Assembly: GCA_020002185.1 (NCBI GenBank)
Contig: CM034543.1
Coordinates: 7,178,000 to 7,241,999 of the forward strand
Direction: 5' to 3'
Length of the DNA: 64,000 nucleotides
From: Paraescarpia echinospica
Taxonomy: Eukaryota; Annelida; Polychaeta; Sabellida; Siboglinidae
Positions 1 to 11,335 of the stretch are shown piece by piece (within the stretch, counting starts at the first letter, position 1; the number at the start of each line of letters is the position of its first letter). Made by a program: the position numbers and the translations under genes. The notes beneath the pieces were generated by a model that was given only the letters and a program-made list of their open reading frames with translations, made no database searches and was not told the DNA's origin.

Positions 1-65
1 CTTTGATCACAAGTCACTCAGATGTACGTGCAACGAAACAGCAGGAACATTGTGTTGTTGTCATA

Positions 66-198
66 AAAATAAGCCAGACTTTTTACGGTTTTTTCGAAGC
101 TTCGATTCCCCTTCACAACCACTCGGACAAGTTAAAATTTTTTAGTAGATTACAAGACTTACTTGTCCGACGGACAAGTAAATATTCTGGCTTATTTC
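66..198. repeat. Short inverted-repeat MITE
   Basis: Ends read ATAAGCCAGACTT on the left and, inverted, ATAAGCCAGAATA on the right. A hairpin CTTGTCCGACGGACAAG sits near the right end. Small non-autonomous DNA element by structure; no target duplication evident. Confidence 0.45.
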
Positions 199-394
199 TA
201 TCGCTGACTAGTAATGTTTTAGGTATATTCAACACAAATGACATGGAGGATTTTACACATGGCTATATCACCATATCTTGGTGAAAGTTAATTAAGAAGT
301 AACAAGTTTGTTCATTACGTTTTCTGTTACAAACTGTCTATGCGGAGAAGTCTTCAAAACACTTCTAATATTTATAACTTCTATAATCTGACAA

Positions 395-720
395 TGGCCG
401 TGATGGGGTAGGGTGGACTAGTGTTGTGTTTAGAGCACCGATAGAGGGGATCGGGGTTCAAGTTCACTTCTACAGTTTTGGAACTTGGGCAATCTTGTTC
501 ACATCACACTGCCTGTGTCTTCTGGACGAGACACCAAATGCCGTTGGTCTCTTCTACCTGGTGTTTATGCCAGGGGAAATAAAAGTTCCCATGCAGGAGA
601 TACATTTGTAACATGTCGTGGCCTCACAAAGTGGTGGTCTCTATCTCTAAGCCACTGGAAGTTACTCCCAATGGCCAGAATTACTTCCCGGCCGGCCATG
701 TGAGAGGCGCAAAGGAGGCA
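395..720 (+). repeat. Probable tRNA-derived SINE
   Basis: Begins with a tRNA-like head: a weak box A around GGTGGACTAGTG and a box B around GGGTTCAAGTTC, then a body with ACTTGGGCAA typical of tRNA-SINE bodies. No second copy in the window, so boundaries are approximate. Confidence 0.4.
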
Positions 721-784
721 GTGTATGTGATACCAATGTCGTCCCTGACTCCCCTCTGTATATCTATCCGATAGTGTTTCTCAC

Positions 785-846
785 CTCTGAACATCCACGG
801 CTGACTTGGCCCGTTTCTGAGTCTCAACTGCCTCTGCATACTGCTC
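785..846 (-). CDS. Exon 26, last exon visible
   Basis: 62 bases, phase 0 in and 2 out, acceptor CTGATGTAG, donor GTGAGA. Encodes EQYAEAVETQKRAKSAVDVQ, charged and coiled-coil-like. Because the exon ends in a good donor the gene continues to the left, beyond the window. Confidence 0.75.
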
Positions 847-1364
847 CTACATCAGACACACCGCAAGTGAAAAATATAAGGCAATATTAAAATGTAATTT
901 TTTTTTAATAATATTAAAAAATAAAGCAATATTAACTGAACTAGCAACAATTCCAATCCTCTGAATAGTGCTACAAACACAGATCACTGTTTTCCAAAGT
1001 AGTCATGCTGATGTTTGTTATGATGTAACCTTGGGCAGTTTTTTGCAGTGCAAGTTACATAAAATACTCCCGACTGACTGGTGGACAGCCTATGTAAACA
1101 ATAGGTTAATGCCTATCTGGTGCTAACCACAATACTGGTAAAAAACCTTAACCATTGCAGAATTTCTATAAAAAAATAATGGTGTTACTTTTCATCTGAC
1201 AGGTTGTAGACGAACATGTGAAAGTTTGGTGGCCGAGATGCAAAACTAGCAAGTCTGCTATGTTTACTTTAGGGGAAGTACAAATTTCACACACAAATCC
1301 TGTGTCTTATTGTACCACACATAATCGACTACAAAATTAAATTAAAGAGCTTGACATCAATGTC

Positions 1365-1526
1365 CAGGGGCCGGTTTCATGAAGCGTACTTGAAGTTACG
1401 CAATTACTTAGCGTCACATGTTTGCGTAAACTCCTATGTTCGCTTATATTAAAAAACACGTCATTTACTAAGAGAGTCATCTTAGCGTTAAGTACGTTCT
1501 TAGTCACTTCATGAAACCGGCCCCTG
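1365..1526. repeat. Palindromic MITE, TIR CAGGGGCCGGTTTCATGAAG
   Basis: The 20-base left terminus is repeated in inverted orientation at 1507-1526. The interior is AT-rich with further inverted matches (GTTACG, TAAGTACG). Nothing coding. Non-autonomous DNA element by structure. Confidence 0.75.
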
Positions 1527-1588
1527 GGTTACATGTTTGGGTGTAGAGACAATGTGTCCTGAGCGCATGTATCGAACCATTTATAGCA

Positions 1589-1950
1589 CTTAAAGGGGCC
1601 CTGTATAGATTACGCTATTTCACGGCAGAAGTATTTTGTCAGCCGACACTTGGCATCTGCGGCTATTTACAGAACAATGTGGTGCAGGCGATATATATTT
1701 GCCGCCATTAGTTCTCGGGAACACAAGACAAGCGTGCGCTGCATCTAGTGATTGTGTTGTATTTGTCATAAATAAATCCTTATTAACAACACAATCACTA
1801 GATTCAGCGCAAGCTTGTCTTTCCGAGAACTAACGATGGCAAACATATCGCCTGCACCAGACTGTTCTGTAGATCGCCGCAGACGCCAAGCGTCAGCCGA
1901 CAAAATACTTCTGCCGTGAAATAGCGCAGTCTATACAAGGCCCCTTTAAG
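1589..1950. repeat. Long hairpin MITE (about 360 bp)
   Basis: Nearly the whole element is one inverted repeat: CTTAAAGGGGCC at 1589 mirrors GGCCCCTTTAAG at 1939, and arms remain complementary to about 1750 and 1790. The loop is roughly 1765-1790. Both ends carry TTAA. Short ORFs here are shadows of the palindrome. It ends about 70 bases from the donor of exon 25. Confidence 0.85.
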
Positions 1951-2021
1951 AAAACACTCACCACAAATACTATGTAAAATTTTAATATTTGTCAAAATAA
2001 TCTCTAAATAATAACACTCAC

Positions 2022-2193
2022 GGGCGGCTCCACGTGGGCGTAATCTGGAATGGGGCGTCCAGATTCCGGGGTGAATCTAACTGGCGATGAGTCACCCCAT
2101 CCGCTGAGGGTATTCAGGTCAGACTGTTTAGTTGACCACTCGTTTGGACTGTAGTGGACGGTGGGCAGAGATTTGACAATATTAAATTTCTGA
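2022..2193 (-). CDS. Exon 25, acceptor at a transposon end
   Basis: 172 bases, phase 2 in and 0 out, donor GTGAGT. Encodes QKFNIVKSLPTVHYSPNEWS, TKQSDLNTLSGWGDSSPVRF and TPESGRPIPDYAHVEPP. The acceptor in phase is GCTGTGGTGAG, which belongs to the terminus of a repeat element also seen at 17408-17805 and 19353-19704. An AG four bases later gives the wrong phase. Confidence 0.75.
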
Positions 2194-2590
2194 CTCACCA
2201 CAGCAAAGTAGGTACTAAGTCGTATTGGTCTGTTCTGGACATGAGCCAAAATATCTGTCCAGGTCGGGTTCCATAAATTTTTTGATTTTGCCCGAAATGC
2301 TCATATTATAATCCCATCTTTCACTGTCCAGTTTATTTTCCTCGACAAACAATCTAAAACTAAAAAATAATGTGAAACCCACAAATTTAAAAAAAAGACA
2401 ATATGAGCCAAATTAGCCTTGTTTCTCAAAACGTTGCTTTTTAAGGTACGCTTAAATTTTTTGGCAATAAATCAAAAACCACTGAAGATATTTCAACAAA
2501 CGAGGTGTCATTTTAAAGTTCATCATCTGTGGAATCTAAAAAGGTACAAAACTCAATTTCAAAAATTTGCAACGTAATACCCACGTCTGT
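2194..2590. repeat. TIR repeat family A, copy 1
   Basis: Homologous along its length to 17408-17805 and 19353-19704, sharing CAGTTTATTTTCCTCGACAA, GAAGATATTTCAACAAA and TCTGTGGAATC. The other copies have TIRs ACC(T)GCCACAG/CTGTGGCAGGT; here the right end is eroded. The left end abuts exon 25. Confidence 0.75.
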
Positions 2591-2619
2591 TTGAACTTAT
2601 AGGTGGTCGAATAGGTTCG

Positions 2620-2925
2620 TCACGTCTCCAAATGTGTTAACCATTATGTAGCAAAGGTGGCTTGGTCATCATAACATATCACGGGGAAAGTAAATTGCTA
2701 CAGAGGCGTCATCTTGTGAGTGAAACAGATGTTAATGCAAACTGATGCTGATATCCGTTTTGGATCATAAAAAAGTCTGAATATTGATGGGGTCATTTGA
2801 ACCAGATAAAAAAACGTTTTTTTTTACTTTGCACACATATGAGATCACCCCTTATATCAAGCTATAATCTGACATACATTAAACCAAGGCTGGCTGCTCC
2901 TCATTTTTAATACATTTTTCTTAAT
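2620..2925 (+). repeat. Interspersed repeat family B, copy 1
   Basis: Shares a colinear series of blocks with 6745-7085: ACATTATGTAG-like, AATAAACTGCTA-like, ACCTTGTGAGTGAAACA, GCTGATATCC, GAGATCACCCCTTATATC, and AACCAAGGCTGGCTGCTCCT. Two weaker copies lie at 9890-10060 and 42930-43150. No coding capacity; origin unknown. Confidence 0.7.
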
Positions 2926-3111
2926 ACTATGATGTAATTTGCATGCTGAATTGTGTTTAATTAAACAAAATCAGTGTTCACAATTTGAACATAATTTTTT
3001 TACTTTTAATGACAGACTAATAAATCTTTGCAGTTAAAGTTAGCATTTTGCATAAAAGTTTTCACTGGATAATTTCTCTGTCAAATTCCTGTTCCATGCT
3101 AATGTCTAATG

Positions 3112-3623
3112 CAGCGGTTCCCAATCTGAGCTTGAAGTTTGGTCTTCGTGCTGAACAACGCCGAGAATTTATGTTCACGTAAATAGGTGGATGGAAAATA
3201 ATGATGCCTATCGTCCAGACTTGGATACGATACGTCAATCTTAGACGAGAACATGGCCAGGGAAGATCTTCAAGTGCATCATGGGAGACAGTGGAGTCAT
3301 TAACAAAATCCAAAGGTCCTAATTTGCATGCCATCTGCTAAGGTATTGCACCCTGTAGCACAGTCAACACTCATGCGCGCACATTGTCCCGCGATAATCC
3401 CTCAGCCTCAAATATTTTGAGAATTTTCTGAAGATGCCCTCGCCCTTTGTGAATTCTAAGGGATGACGTCTCTTCATTGAAGTCTCCGTCTTTGGTGCAA
3501 AGCATGAACACGAGTAGCAAACAAGATGGCGAAATCCTTCCTTTCAGTCAACCCTTTGCGTACCCCCTGGAAAACCTCTCACATACCCCTGGGGGAATGC
3601 GTACCCCAGTTTGGGAACTGCTG
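3112..3623. mobile_element. hAT-type non-autonomous element
   Basis: Terminal inverted repeats CAGCGGTTCCCAA and TTTGGGAACTGCTG bound 512 bases, flanked by near-identical 8-bp duplications GTCTAATG (3104-3111) and GTCTAACA (3624-3631). The 8-bp duplication and CAG-start termini are hAT hallmarks. No transposase remains. Confidence 0.8.
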
Positions 3624-4092
3624 GTCTAACAATAACCATTCACGATTCATCAGCAATAATGATAAAAAAGAAATAAAACAGTTGTTTTTATTTATTTGTA
3701 TTATTTATTAACTTTTACTTCACTATTTTACAACAGCAGAAATTAAATGATTAAGTTCAAGTATTTCCTTTAACTTAATTTATTTATTAAAATTTTTATT
3801 ACTATTGTTTGGCACAATTTTTAGTTTAAATGACTGTGTTAGTACTAATATTTTAGTTTAATGATCATGACGCATGATATATTGCAAAGCGCCACGAACA
3901 ATTGTGGATCTGGAACTATAACAAATTAAATATATTATTATTATTACAAGAGCTAGTAAAATCTGACTGGTCATGGATTAAAATATATTTTAAAGAAATA
4001 ATTACCTAGGTAAGTTAGTTTAACTGTCACTTTTATTTAAAATATGGTATCACTGACCTTTAAGTCACAAATCTTGGGAGAATTATACTTAC

Positions 4093-4161
4093 AGATTATT
4101 CGAGTATGGATCAGCTCCCGAACTTGGCAAGACGCCAGTGCTGGGTCGCGATGGAGCCGAT
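4093..4161 (-). CDS. Exon 24 of the host gene
   Basis: 69 bases, phase 2 in and 2 out, acceptor TTCAATTCCAG, donor GTAAGT. Encodes SAPSRPSTGVLPSSGADPYS then NN. Ser/Pro-rich. The frame chosen is one of two open ones and is the one that fits exons 23 and 25. Confidence 0.68.
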
Positions 4162-4675
4162 CTGGAATTGAACGTGGAACTGTTTATTAGACCCAAAATT
4201 ATACTTTACTGTCACAGTTAACAAATTTATAACAATCTAAGAATAATTACATATGCTAGTTTAGACCCACTTTGGCGCAACAAAACTACGGAATCAGTTA
4301 CTCTGTATTATCAATACAATATTTTGCTTAAAAACCCGTTCACAGTTGCGCCATTTTGAAAATCACTAACAACTCTACAGTTTCCCAATTTCTAAGTTAC
4401 GTAATTGGTGAAAATCATAATTATGCCCTTTAATTAACCCGTCAACATTTGCTAAGTGCGGTTTTAAAAAATGTGACATACTAGATTTCAGAAATGTCCA
4501 AATACATTTAAAAGTCACATATCTCCCTGACCAAGGAAGTAAATGAATCAAATGGTCGTTGCATGTTTAAAATGCTATGAAGTCTTTATCAACTTTAATC
4601 AGCTACAGTGGGATTGTAGAACTAAGATACAAACCTGACAACAGTAATTATTACTGTATCAATATGAACACCTGC

Positions 4676-4930
4676 CATGAAGTGTCATATTGTGTCACGT
4701 AGTGTCATGTTGTGTCACGTAGTGTCATGTTGTGTCACATAGTATCATATTGTGTCACGTGGTGTCATATTGTGTCACGTAGTGTCATATTGTGTCATGT
4801 TGTGTCACATAGTGTCATATTGTGTCACGTAGTGTCATATTGTGTCACGTAATGTCATATTGTGTCATGTAGTGTCATATTGTGTCATGTAGTGTCATAC
4901 TGTGTCATGTAGTGTCATATTGTGTCATGG
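4676..4930. repeat. 20-bp minisatellite (GTGTCATATTGTGTCACGTA type)
   Basis: About 12 to 13 tandem copies with CACGTA/CATGTA and TTGTGTC variation; some units are half-length. It ends about 20 bases from the donor of exon 23. Confidence 0.85.
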
Positions 4931-4947
4931 TGTAGTGACTTAGTTAC

Positions 4948-5005
4948 CTGTTCTCCCCATATCCGCTGTCCCTCATTTGGTCCTCGGTACTGCAGGTGGG
5001 AGTGA
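4948..5005 (-). CDS. Exon 23 of the host gene
   Basis: 58 bases, phase 1 in and 2 out, acceptor TATTCATCTAG, donor GTAACT. Encodes TPTCSTEDQMRDSGYGEN. A second AG 16 bases inside is possible but would not accept the phase of exon 22. It lies between two 20-bp minisatellites. Confidence 0.6.
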
Positions 5006-5101
5006 CTAGATGAATATCAAGAAAGTGTCACATGACAACAGAAAACATTCAACTTTTTTTAGAATTATATCACATTTTAAAGAATTTTTGTCCGTTTTTA
5101 C

Positions 5102-5262
5102 CACAAAAACATGTTACACAGTATAAAAACATGTTATACAGTATAAAAACATGTTATATAGCATAAAAACATGTTATACAGTATCAAAACATGGTATACA
5201 GTATAAAAACATGTTGTACAGTATAAAAATGTGTTATACAGTATAAAGACTTGTGCAGTATA
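5102..5262. repeat. 20-bp minisatellite (AAAACATGTTATACAGTAT type)
   Basis: About eight tandem copies with scattered substitutions, upstream of exon 23 in the same intron. Confidence 0.85.
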
Positions 5263-5894
5263 AACTACCGTATTCATTCTATTAAGCATACAGTACATTT
5301 TAAAAATATTTGAGATGCAAAAATATGTCCCAATACACCCATTTTCTTTGGTTCCCCAGACAACTTCACCGTCTCATGCCAGTACTTTCTTTTTCATCCA
5401 CCAGGTGGCATCATGCAACACAAACGTAGTGTCTGCATGATGTTGGTGCTATAGTGTGGCCTAAGTTGAATAATCACTTTTGATCAGATATCTGAGGTTT
5501 CAGTGAGTTTAAAACACGTTATGAGAGTTAAACATTGGAGATAACTAGCAATAGAAGGTAAACGGATGTACTGTGTCAGGCTACAAAAGATGTACGACTC
5601 ACGGCGGCGTCCCATGTGCGAAGACTGCGTACAACCATCCCAGCAGACGGGACTGGCAAGTGATTCATGCATCCACATTTTAGCAGAATGCCAGACCACT
5701 TAGTCTGATAATTTAGATGGAACTTTTGATCTGGTGTCACCACCGAGCTTTGAATCTAGTGTGACATTGGTTGAAATTAAATCACAACGATGGATTAAAC
5801 AGTCAAGGTTGGCCCTGGGGATCGATGACACAGCACCAGACATTGCTAGAAAGAGGGTATACACTTAATAGAACAAAATTATAGTACAGCAGAT

Positions 5895-6085
5895 ACTTAC
5901 TTTACGGTCACCTCAATAATACAGCCACCTCACAATTAAGGTCATCCTAGGACAGTCCCAAATTATTTTTGTAACAGTAAAGTATAGGAAATTAGTCCCG
6001 CTAATAAGGTCACCTCTCTATTCAGGTCACATTTGTCCAGTCCCAAGGGTTGCCTTAATAGGGAGGTTCCCCTGTAGATCTACTA
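5895..6085 (+). repeat. Interspersed repeat family C, uninterrupted copy
   Basis: Blocks ACGGTCACCTC, ACAGCCACCTC, CTATTCAGGTCAC, GTCCCAAGGG, CTTAATAGGGAGGTTCCCCT recur at 24080-24870. Here the CTTAATAGGG block is intact, which shows the empty site for the piggyBac MITE in the other copy. Confidence 0.75.
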
Positions 6086-6516
6086 TAACATTCTGACCAC
6101 CCAAAGCACCACGTGGGCAGTCAGTACGTGTTTCTAACAATTTATATTTTTAGAGATTAATAATGTGGATGTCTTACACCAGAGTTGGGACAGGTTTTAC
6201 TTCGTTAGAATGCCGTTTTTTATTATGGATTCCCACCGCATGTATGAAAGAAAATGGGTAATGCAAAAAAGAAAAAACACCCAATGTGCTTGGAAAGCAG
6301 AACAGGGCAGCAAACGACAAAGAGCAAGACCAAAGCTGAGATGGAATAAAAGTGTGAAACGGCACCTTGGGAGGGCAGGTGTAAATTAACACAGCCAAGA
6401 AGAGAAAATCATTCCTGACAAGACGGAAAAAACCGAGACATGACAAGAAAAGCGGCATAAGCTACAAACTGAATTACCCCACCCCACAAAGGGGAAGGAG
6501 AAGAAAAAACGGTTAC

Positions 6517-6699
6517 CAGGAAGCATGGGGGAGGGAAGGACTTGTCTGGGGCCAGTGTGACCCTTGACGCTGAGGTGGATCACCCGGAGAGACTTCTGCA
6601 GAAGGTCGAGATCCTCAGTGGAGTAAGGGATCAGCGCTTGCTCCTCAGTCTCCGAGGGAGCCTCCGTGGGAAGGCTGGGCTCACTCCGCAGTTGGCGAA
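6517..6699 (-). CDS. Exon 22 of the host gene
   Basis: 183 bases, phase 1 in and 1 out, acceptor TTTCCATCCCAG, donor GTAACC. Encodes RQLRSEPSLPTEAPSETEEQ, ALIPYSTEDLDLLQKSLRVI and HLSVKGHTGPRQVLPSPMLP. The donor is imperfect (C at +5), but an in-frame stop follows within the next 45 codons. Confidence 0.82.
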
Positions 6700-6744
6700 C
6701 TGGGATGGAAAGGGTTAATATATTAAACTTACATTCGTTTCATG

Positions 6745-7085
6745 GATTATGGTCGAATAAGTTCAAAAGGTTACAAAACATGTCAAACATTATGTAGTGA
6801 AGGCGGTTTGATTGTCACCAAATATGCGGGGAAAATAAACTGCTAAAGAGGCGCCACCTTGTGAGTGAAACATATATTAATGGAAATTGACGCTGATATC
6901 CATTCTGGATCATAGAAAAGTGTGAATATTGGTTGGGTAGGGGTGGTTTGAACCAACTGCAAAAATCCTTAATGTTTTTTTGACTTTGCAAGCATGTGAG
7001 ATTACCCCTTGTATCAAGCTAGAATCTGACATACATTAAACCAAGGCTGGCTGCTCCTCATTTTTAATACATTTTCCTGATAACT
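6745..7085 (+). repeat. Interspersed repeat family B, copy 2
   Basis: Best match to copy 1 (2620-2925), nearly base for base over the last 80 bases. Sits in the intron between exons 22 and 21. Confidence 0.75.
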
Positions 7086-7174
7086 GAATCCATGGATACT
7101 GACCACAGGCATGGATACATATAGTTTCATATTACCAGGCCAAAGACTGGTGATGTTACATGTATGTATATTTA

Positions 7175-7392
7175 CACATGTGCATTCATACATGTGCTTG
7201 TCGACAGACACACGTGCACGCACAAACATGCACACATACAGAGACAGAACAGACTGGCATGGATGTATAAACATGCATGCATACAAACAGGCATGCATGC
7301 ATGTGTGCACGCAACACAAACACACATGCATGCGCACACTCCCACACATACACACACAAGCACATGCGCACACACACACATGCACACAAATA
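7175..7392. repeat. CA/GCATGC-rich microsatellite region
   Basis: Imperfect ACACATGC, GCATGCATGC and CACACA runs. ORFs here on both strands are low-complexity artefacts. Confidence 0.85.
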
Positions 7393-7790
7393 CACCACCA
7401 ATTCAATATCCAAGTGATGATATAATTATGCAAAATGCATCAAAAAAATATTATTATGCAAAATGTAGCCTTTCTCATTTCTAAAATTGGTGCCGTTTGA
7501 AAAAGACAATTGCTGGAATACCTCAAAAAAGATGTGGTTGCATGGAAATATTATCGCAAGCCAGGGTGTTGTTTGACTGAACTACCCCTGACAGACATCC
7601 TATGCTATGTACGGAAGTTGGCAGAACCATATCAAAGACAAATAGCGAGTGCTATTGTGTACTCTAATAATTATTTCTACTTCCCAAACCAAAATCCAAT
7701 CAGCCGAATCTTGAATGGAAACAAGATTATTGACTCAGTTTCACCTTAGCGTTTGCATGACCACAGTGAACAGTAGGTGAAAGAGAATAC

Positions 7791-8568
7791 CTTTATCTAG
7801 ATACATCTTTGGCACAGTTTCCTTTCGGGCGTGAGCATCAAGCGAGGGGTCATACACGCCCTTGCGGGGCGAGCGCACTCCGTATGCCCCGTGCATGCTG
7901 GGAATGGATGGTGGCACTCGCACCCTCGTTGTCATCATATCAATCACCTGTTTCACTGCTTCCTTTCTGACTCGACTTTTGGGGCGGGAGGGGGCGCGAC
8001 CCGCCGACCTCACCCGGGGTCGTTCAGGAGATTCAACCAATCGGGAACGAGGTGTGGCTCCGCGGGACTGCGTGCGAGGTCCCGTGCTCCCCACCGCAGT
8101 CTGGTGCAACGTTACGCTCGTAAACCCGTCTTTATACCCAAGGTACAAATCTTCAAACGGTTCCCCGTCGTACTCCGACGTCGTCGCCATCATCACACCA
8201 GGGGGCACAGGTGTCAGTCCTTGGAAATCAGGGCTCGTCAGTTGGGGGTAGTCGCAGTAGTCACATGACCGTGCTCGGTTCATCGTCGCCAGGCAGCAAT
8301 GCGAAGCAGCCTTTTGTTTGCGGTAGTCTTCGATCGCCTTTATCGAGGCGGCCATTGTCATGTCGAGTTCCACGGATTGATTCTCCGCAGCACATGGGTC
8401 GCCGTCTTCCCCATTTTGTTGTTCCCCCTCTTCTATGTCGTTCTTCTGCTCAGTTGAGGTCACGAGGTCATCTTTGGGGTGTTCCTCACTAAATGTTTCC
8501 TGTTCGCCAATGACGCTGTAGATTTCTCCGATCAGCTTCCTGTTGTCAATCTCTGCAGTGGGGATGGC
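7791..8568 (-). CDS. Exon 21, largest exon (259 codons)
   Basis: 778 bases, phase 0 in and 1 out, acceptor CATTGTAG, donor GTATTC. GC-rich compared with the flanks. It opens AIPTAEIDNRKLIGEIYSVI, continues with an acidic Gln/Glu region, then SHCCLATMNRARSCDYCDYP, a His-Cys cluster (H-C-C-x10-C-x2-C) that could bind metal. A Ser/Pro/Arg-rich tract follows (RSRLVESPERPRVRSAGRAP) and a basic helix (RKEAVKQVIDMMTTRVR). If the GTATTC donor is ignored the frame stops 16 codons later. Family not recognised. Confidence 0.9.
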
Positions 8569-9100
8569 CTACAATGGATGGTCAAGATTATTTATTATTA
8601 TTTGTATAATATTATTAATAAGCTAACTTTGAATCACCATAAATGCATCTCCTCTGAGGTGCCGTGATCCACATGCCTTTTTCTACGTTTAGTTTTAAGT
8701 TTTTTAGTTGTTTTCATTAGTCACTTCGTTGGACCACTGGACTCTGACCTGCCAATTAACAACATATTGAAGAAAATACAACTATAGTTATTTACAGTTA
8801 TTATATCTTTCAGATGGCAATTTTAGTAGTCAGTCATTATTCTGGGGTGCCACAGTTTACACCCATCCATGGGTGGGTGTAAGCTAGTTATTATAATAAT
8901 TATTATTATTACTACTACTACTAAATAGTGATATTTTATAATTATTATTTGTATAGCACCATACATCTAGGATCTGCCCGTTCACACTTTCACCCAATCA
9001 GAGTGAGACAAACCAAATATACACATTATCACTACATATTGGTTTTTTTAAATTCGTTCCCACTGCAAACATATAAATATACATGTATGTTTAGACACAC

Positions 9101-9117
9101 GCATGCACACACACACA

Positions 9118-9173
<56 letters not shown>
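9101..9173. repeat. CA dinucleotide microsatellite
   Basis: About 35 CA repeats with two early interruptions. Confidence 0.95.
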
Positions 9174-9176
<3 letters not shown>

Positions 9177-9311
9177 TCATAGGTCAAACAAAATCCAGCC
9201 TATCCAGTTCACATGGCAACTGCACACCCTCACCCATCACACAACCGTTTAGATCACCCATGCAAACAACTAGAAAACCTCACCCTCATCACCGAATCAG
9301 CCCTTAGCAAA

Positions 9312-9600
9312 AATTCTATAGAATATCTACAGAATATATACAATAGAATATATTCTATTGAATTTTTGTTGCAGAATTTTCTATAGAATATTTATATAGA
9401 ATTTCCAGAAAATGTCATGCAACCATAAGAATTATGTAGAGATTCTATAGAATTATATAGAAACTGAAGTGACGATAACAATTCTGTAGATCTTCTATAG
9501 AACTCTTTAGAAAATCTTTAGAATTTGTATGACCACATAGATTTTTATAGAATTCAAAAGAAATGTTATATATTTCTATACTTTCTATCTATATAATTCT
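9312..9600. repeat. Degenerate CTATAGAAT repeat tract
   Basis: Many copies of CTATAGAAT and its inversion ATTCTATAG at irregular spacing, with several palindromes such as ATTCTATAGAAT. It ends about 40 bases below exon 20, inside the intron. Confidence 0.6.
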
Positions 9601-9638
9601 ACAATATCATACAGTGTATGCCCCCAGGACACACCCAC

Positions 9639-9825
9639 CTCGCCCCAATCTTCCACGCCCTCCTCATCAGTAAGTAGATCAAGGTCGTTCTGAAGGTCAT
9701 CGATGTCCTGTTTGTTGCTACTGAGGGAGCTGTTCCTGCTGCCCTGTGATCCTTCGTCCGAGTCCTCCCCTCCACTCAGGGTGGACCGAGTGGTTCCACG
9801 CCCCTCCGACCACGTCGTCGCATCC
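9639..9825 (-). CDS. Exon 20, acidic serine-rich
   Basis: 187 bases, phase 2 in and 0 out, acceptor CCCATCCTAG, donor GTGGGT. Encodes DATTWSEGRGTTRSTLSGGE, DSDEGSQGSRNSSLSSNKQD and IDDLQNDLDLLTDEEGVEDW. Many acidic residues flanking serines, resembling casein-kinase-2 type sites; likely disordered then helical. Confidence 0.85.
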
Positions 9826-10222
9826 CTAGGATGGGGGAGGAGAGACACGCTTAGTGGGAGAACCGCTGGGGGTTAGGGGTGTTCTCATAAATATAAAAAA
9901 GTCCAAACAATGTATAGTGCTACAAATGGTGGTTTGATCGTCGTCATGTATCATCGGGAAATAAATCGCTACAAAACAATGGCGCCACCTATTGAGTGGA
10001 ATATATATTAGTGCCCAGTGATGCCATTGTGGATATCAGAACTGAGTATAGCTTGTAGGGTAACATGTTGACAACCCTGTGTCATTATTTGAATCGCATG
10101 GTAGGGTTTTGGTAGCCATTGCGTCAAACTCACTTGCTTATATTACATCTGTAATGTAAAAATGCTCTTTTAATTATATTATATATTATCATGTGAAAAT
10201 GTTCTTCTAATTATACTATATA

Positions 10223-11335
10223 CAGGGCTGCCTACCTAACAAAAACAATTTCCGTAATGACCTCCCCCCCCCGCCTCCCCCCACCGTTGCCGCAGCCGCA
10301 GCAGCGATCCCTGGTCCACAAGGTTGCCAATCAAACCTTTCTCTGAAGTAAATACCGTGACATGCCCAGCCCATTCATGGTGCCTGGGAATCCAGGGAGT
10401 TACTAAACATACTAAAATACTTTGTTTCAACATAACTGTGTTGCCGCACTGTGACTCCTGTCGCCAGTTAAGGTTGTCAGTTTGCACTTTAAAGAGATGT
10501 TTGTTTTGCAACATCCAATAAGTTACATTGTCAAAGTCCATGCATGGCCAAGTGCTTACGTCTGTAGAGCACCACCGTGGGAAAGACAGCGCCAGTGAAT
10601 AGCCAATACTCATCCAACAAGCCTCCAAATTTACAACACACAGCAGGAAACATTAGAATTATTATAGTAATTTACTAACAGTCAATGATAATGTTAAATT
10701 GTTGTATTTAAATAAAAAGCCCTGCATAAAATATGATAGTTTTCTATTGCAATTACAATTAACAATTGTAATTCTTATTATATATTCGTCTACGACATGT
10801 TATAATTATATTCAGAATTTTTAGAAAACCATAACTATTTAATGTAATTTAATGGTTCTACCTAAGGTCATCTTAATTTATTTATTACATAACATAATTC
10901 TACACCTGTAAATGTTATTAATGTGTAGAAGCGCATTAATGACACTGATATTTTCCCCGCTGTAATTGCGGTTGACTGACAGCTGCAGATGTACGCTGTA
11001 CTAGTAATATGTCCACGTGCCATGGCAGTCATCAGCAGGCTGCTGGCAGTCAAAGTTGTAACATTGCACACAACCTTGGATGACGTCACTGTACTGACTT
11101 GGTAGAACTTGCAGTGGACTAAACATGTGTTCATAAATTGTAACAAATGAATGATGACAGTTTCTTCAGGGCATCCGGTGCAGGATTATTTATAGATTTA
11201 GCAATTCTTTATGTGTATCATGTTCTTCAGTCGGATATTTTTATTTTTGTAATACGGCGGCAGTTTCCGTAATGCCATAGTCGGAGTTGAATTTCCGTAA
11301 TCATTACGGAAAATCCGTAATGGTAGGCAGCCCTG
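10223..11335. mobile_element. 1.1-kb hAT-like element, TIR CAGGGCTGCCTACC
   Basis: The 14-base left terminus recurs inverted at 11322-11335, with subterminal TCCGTAATG repeats beside both ends. Flanks are AT-rich (ACTATATA / TTATATAT), not a clean 8-bp duplication. The interior has a 130-codon minus ORF (10236-10628) that I cannot match to a transposase. Confidence 0.7.

Noticed and set aside
5603..5652. Candidate 50-bp exon with GTGAGT donor and an AG acceptor
   Set aside because: Its phases (1 to 0) cannot connect exon 22 to exon 23, whereas the two join directly. It could be an alternative exon but is unsupported.
7831..8492. Plus-strand ORFs of 145, 129 and 93 codons
   Set aside because: Antisense shadows of the GC-rich exon 21.
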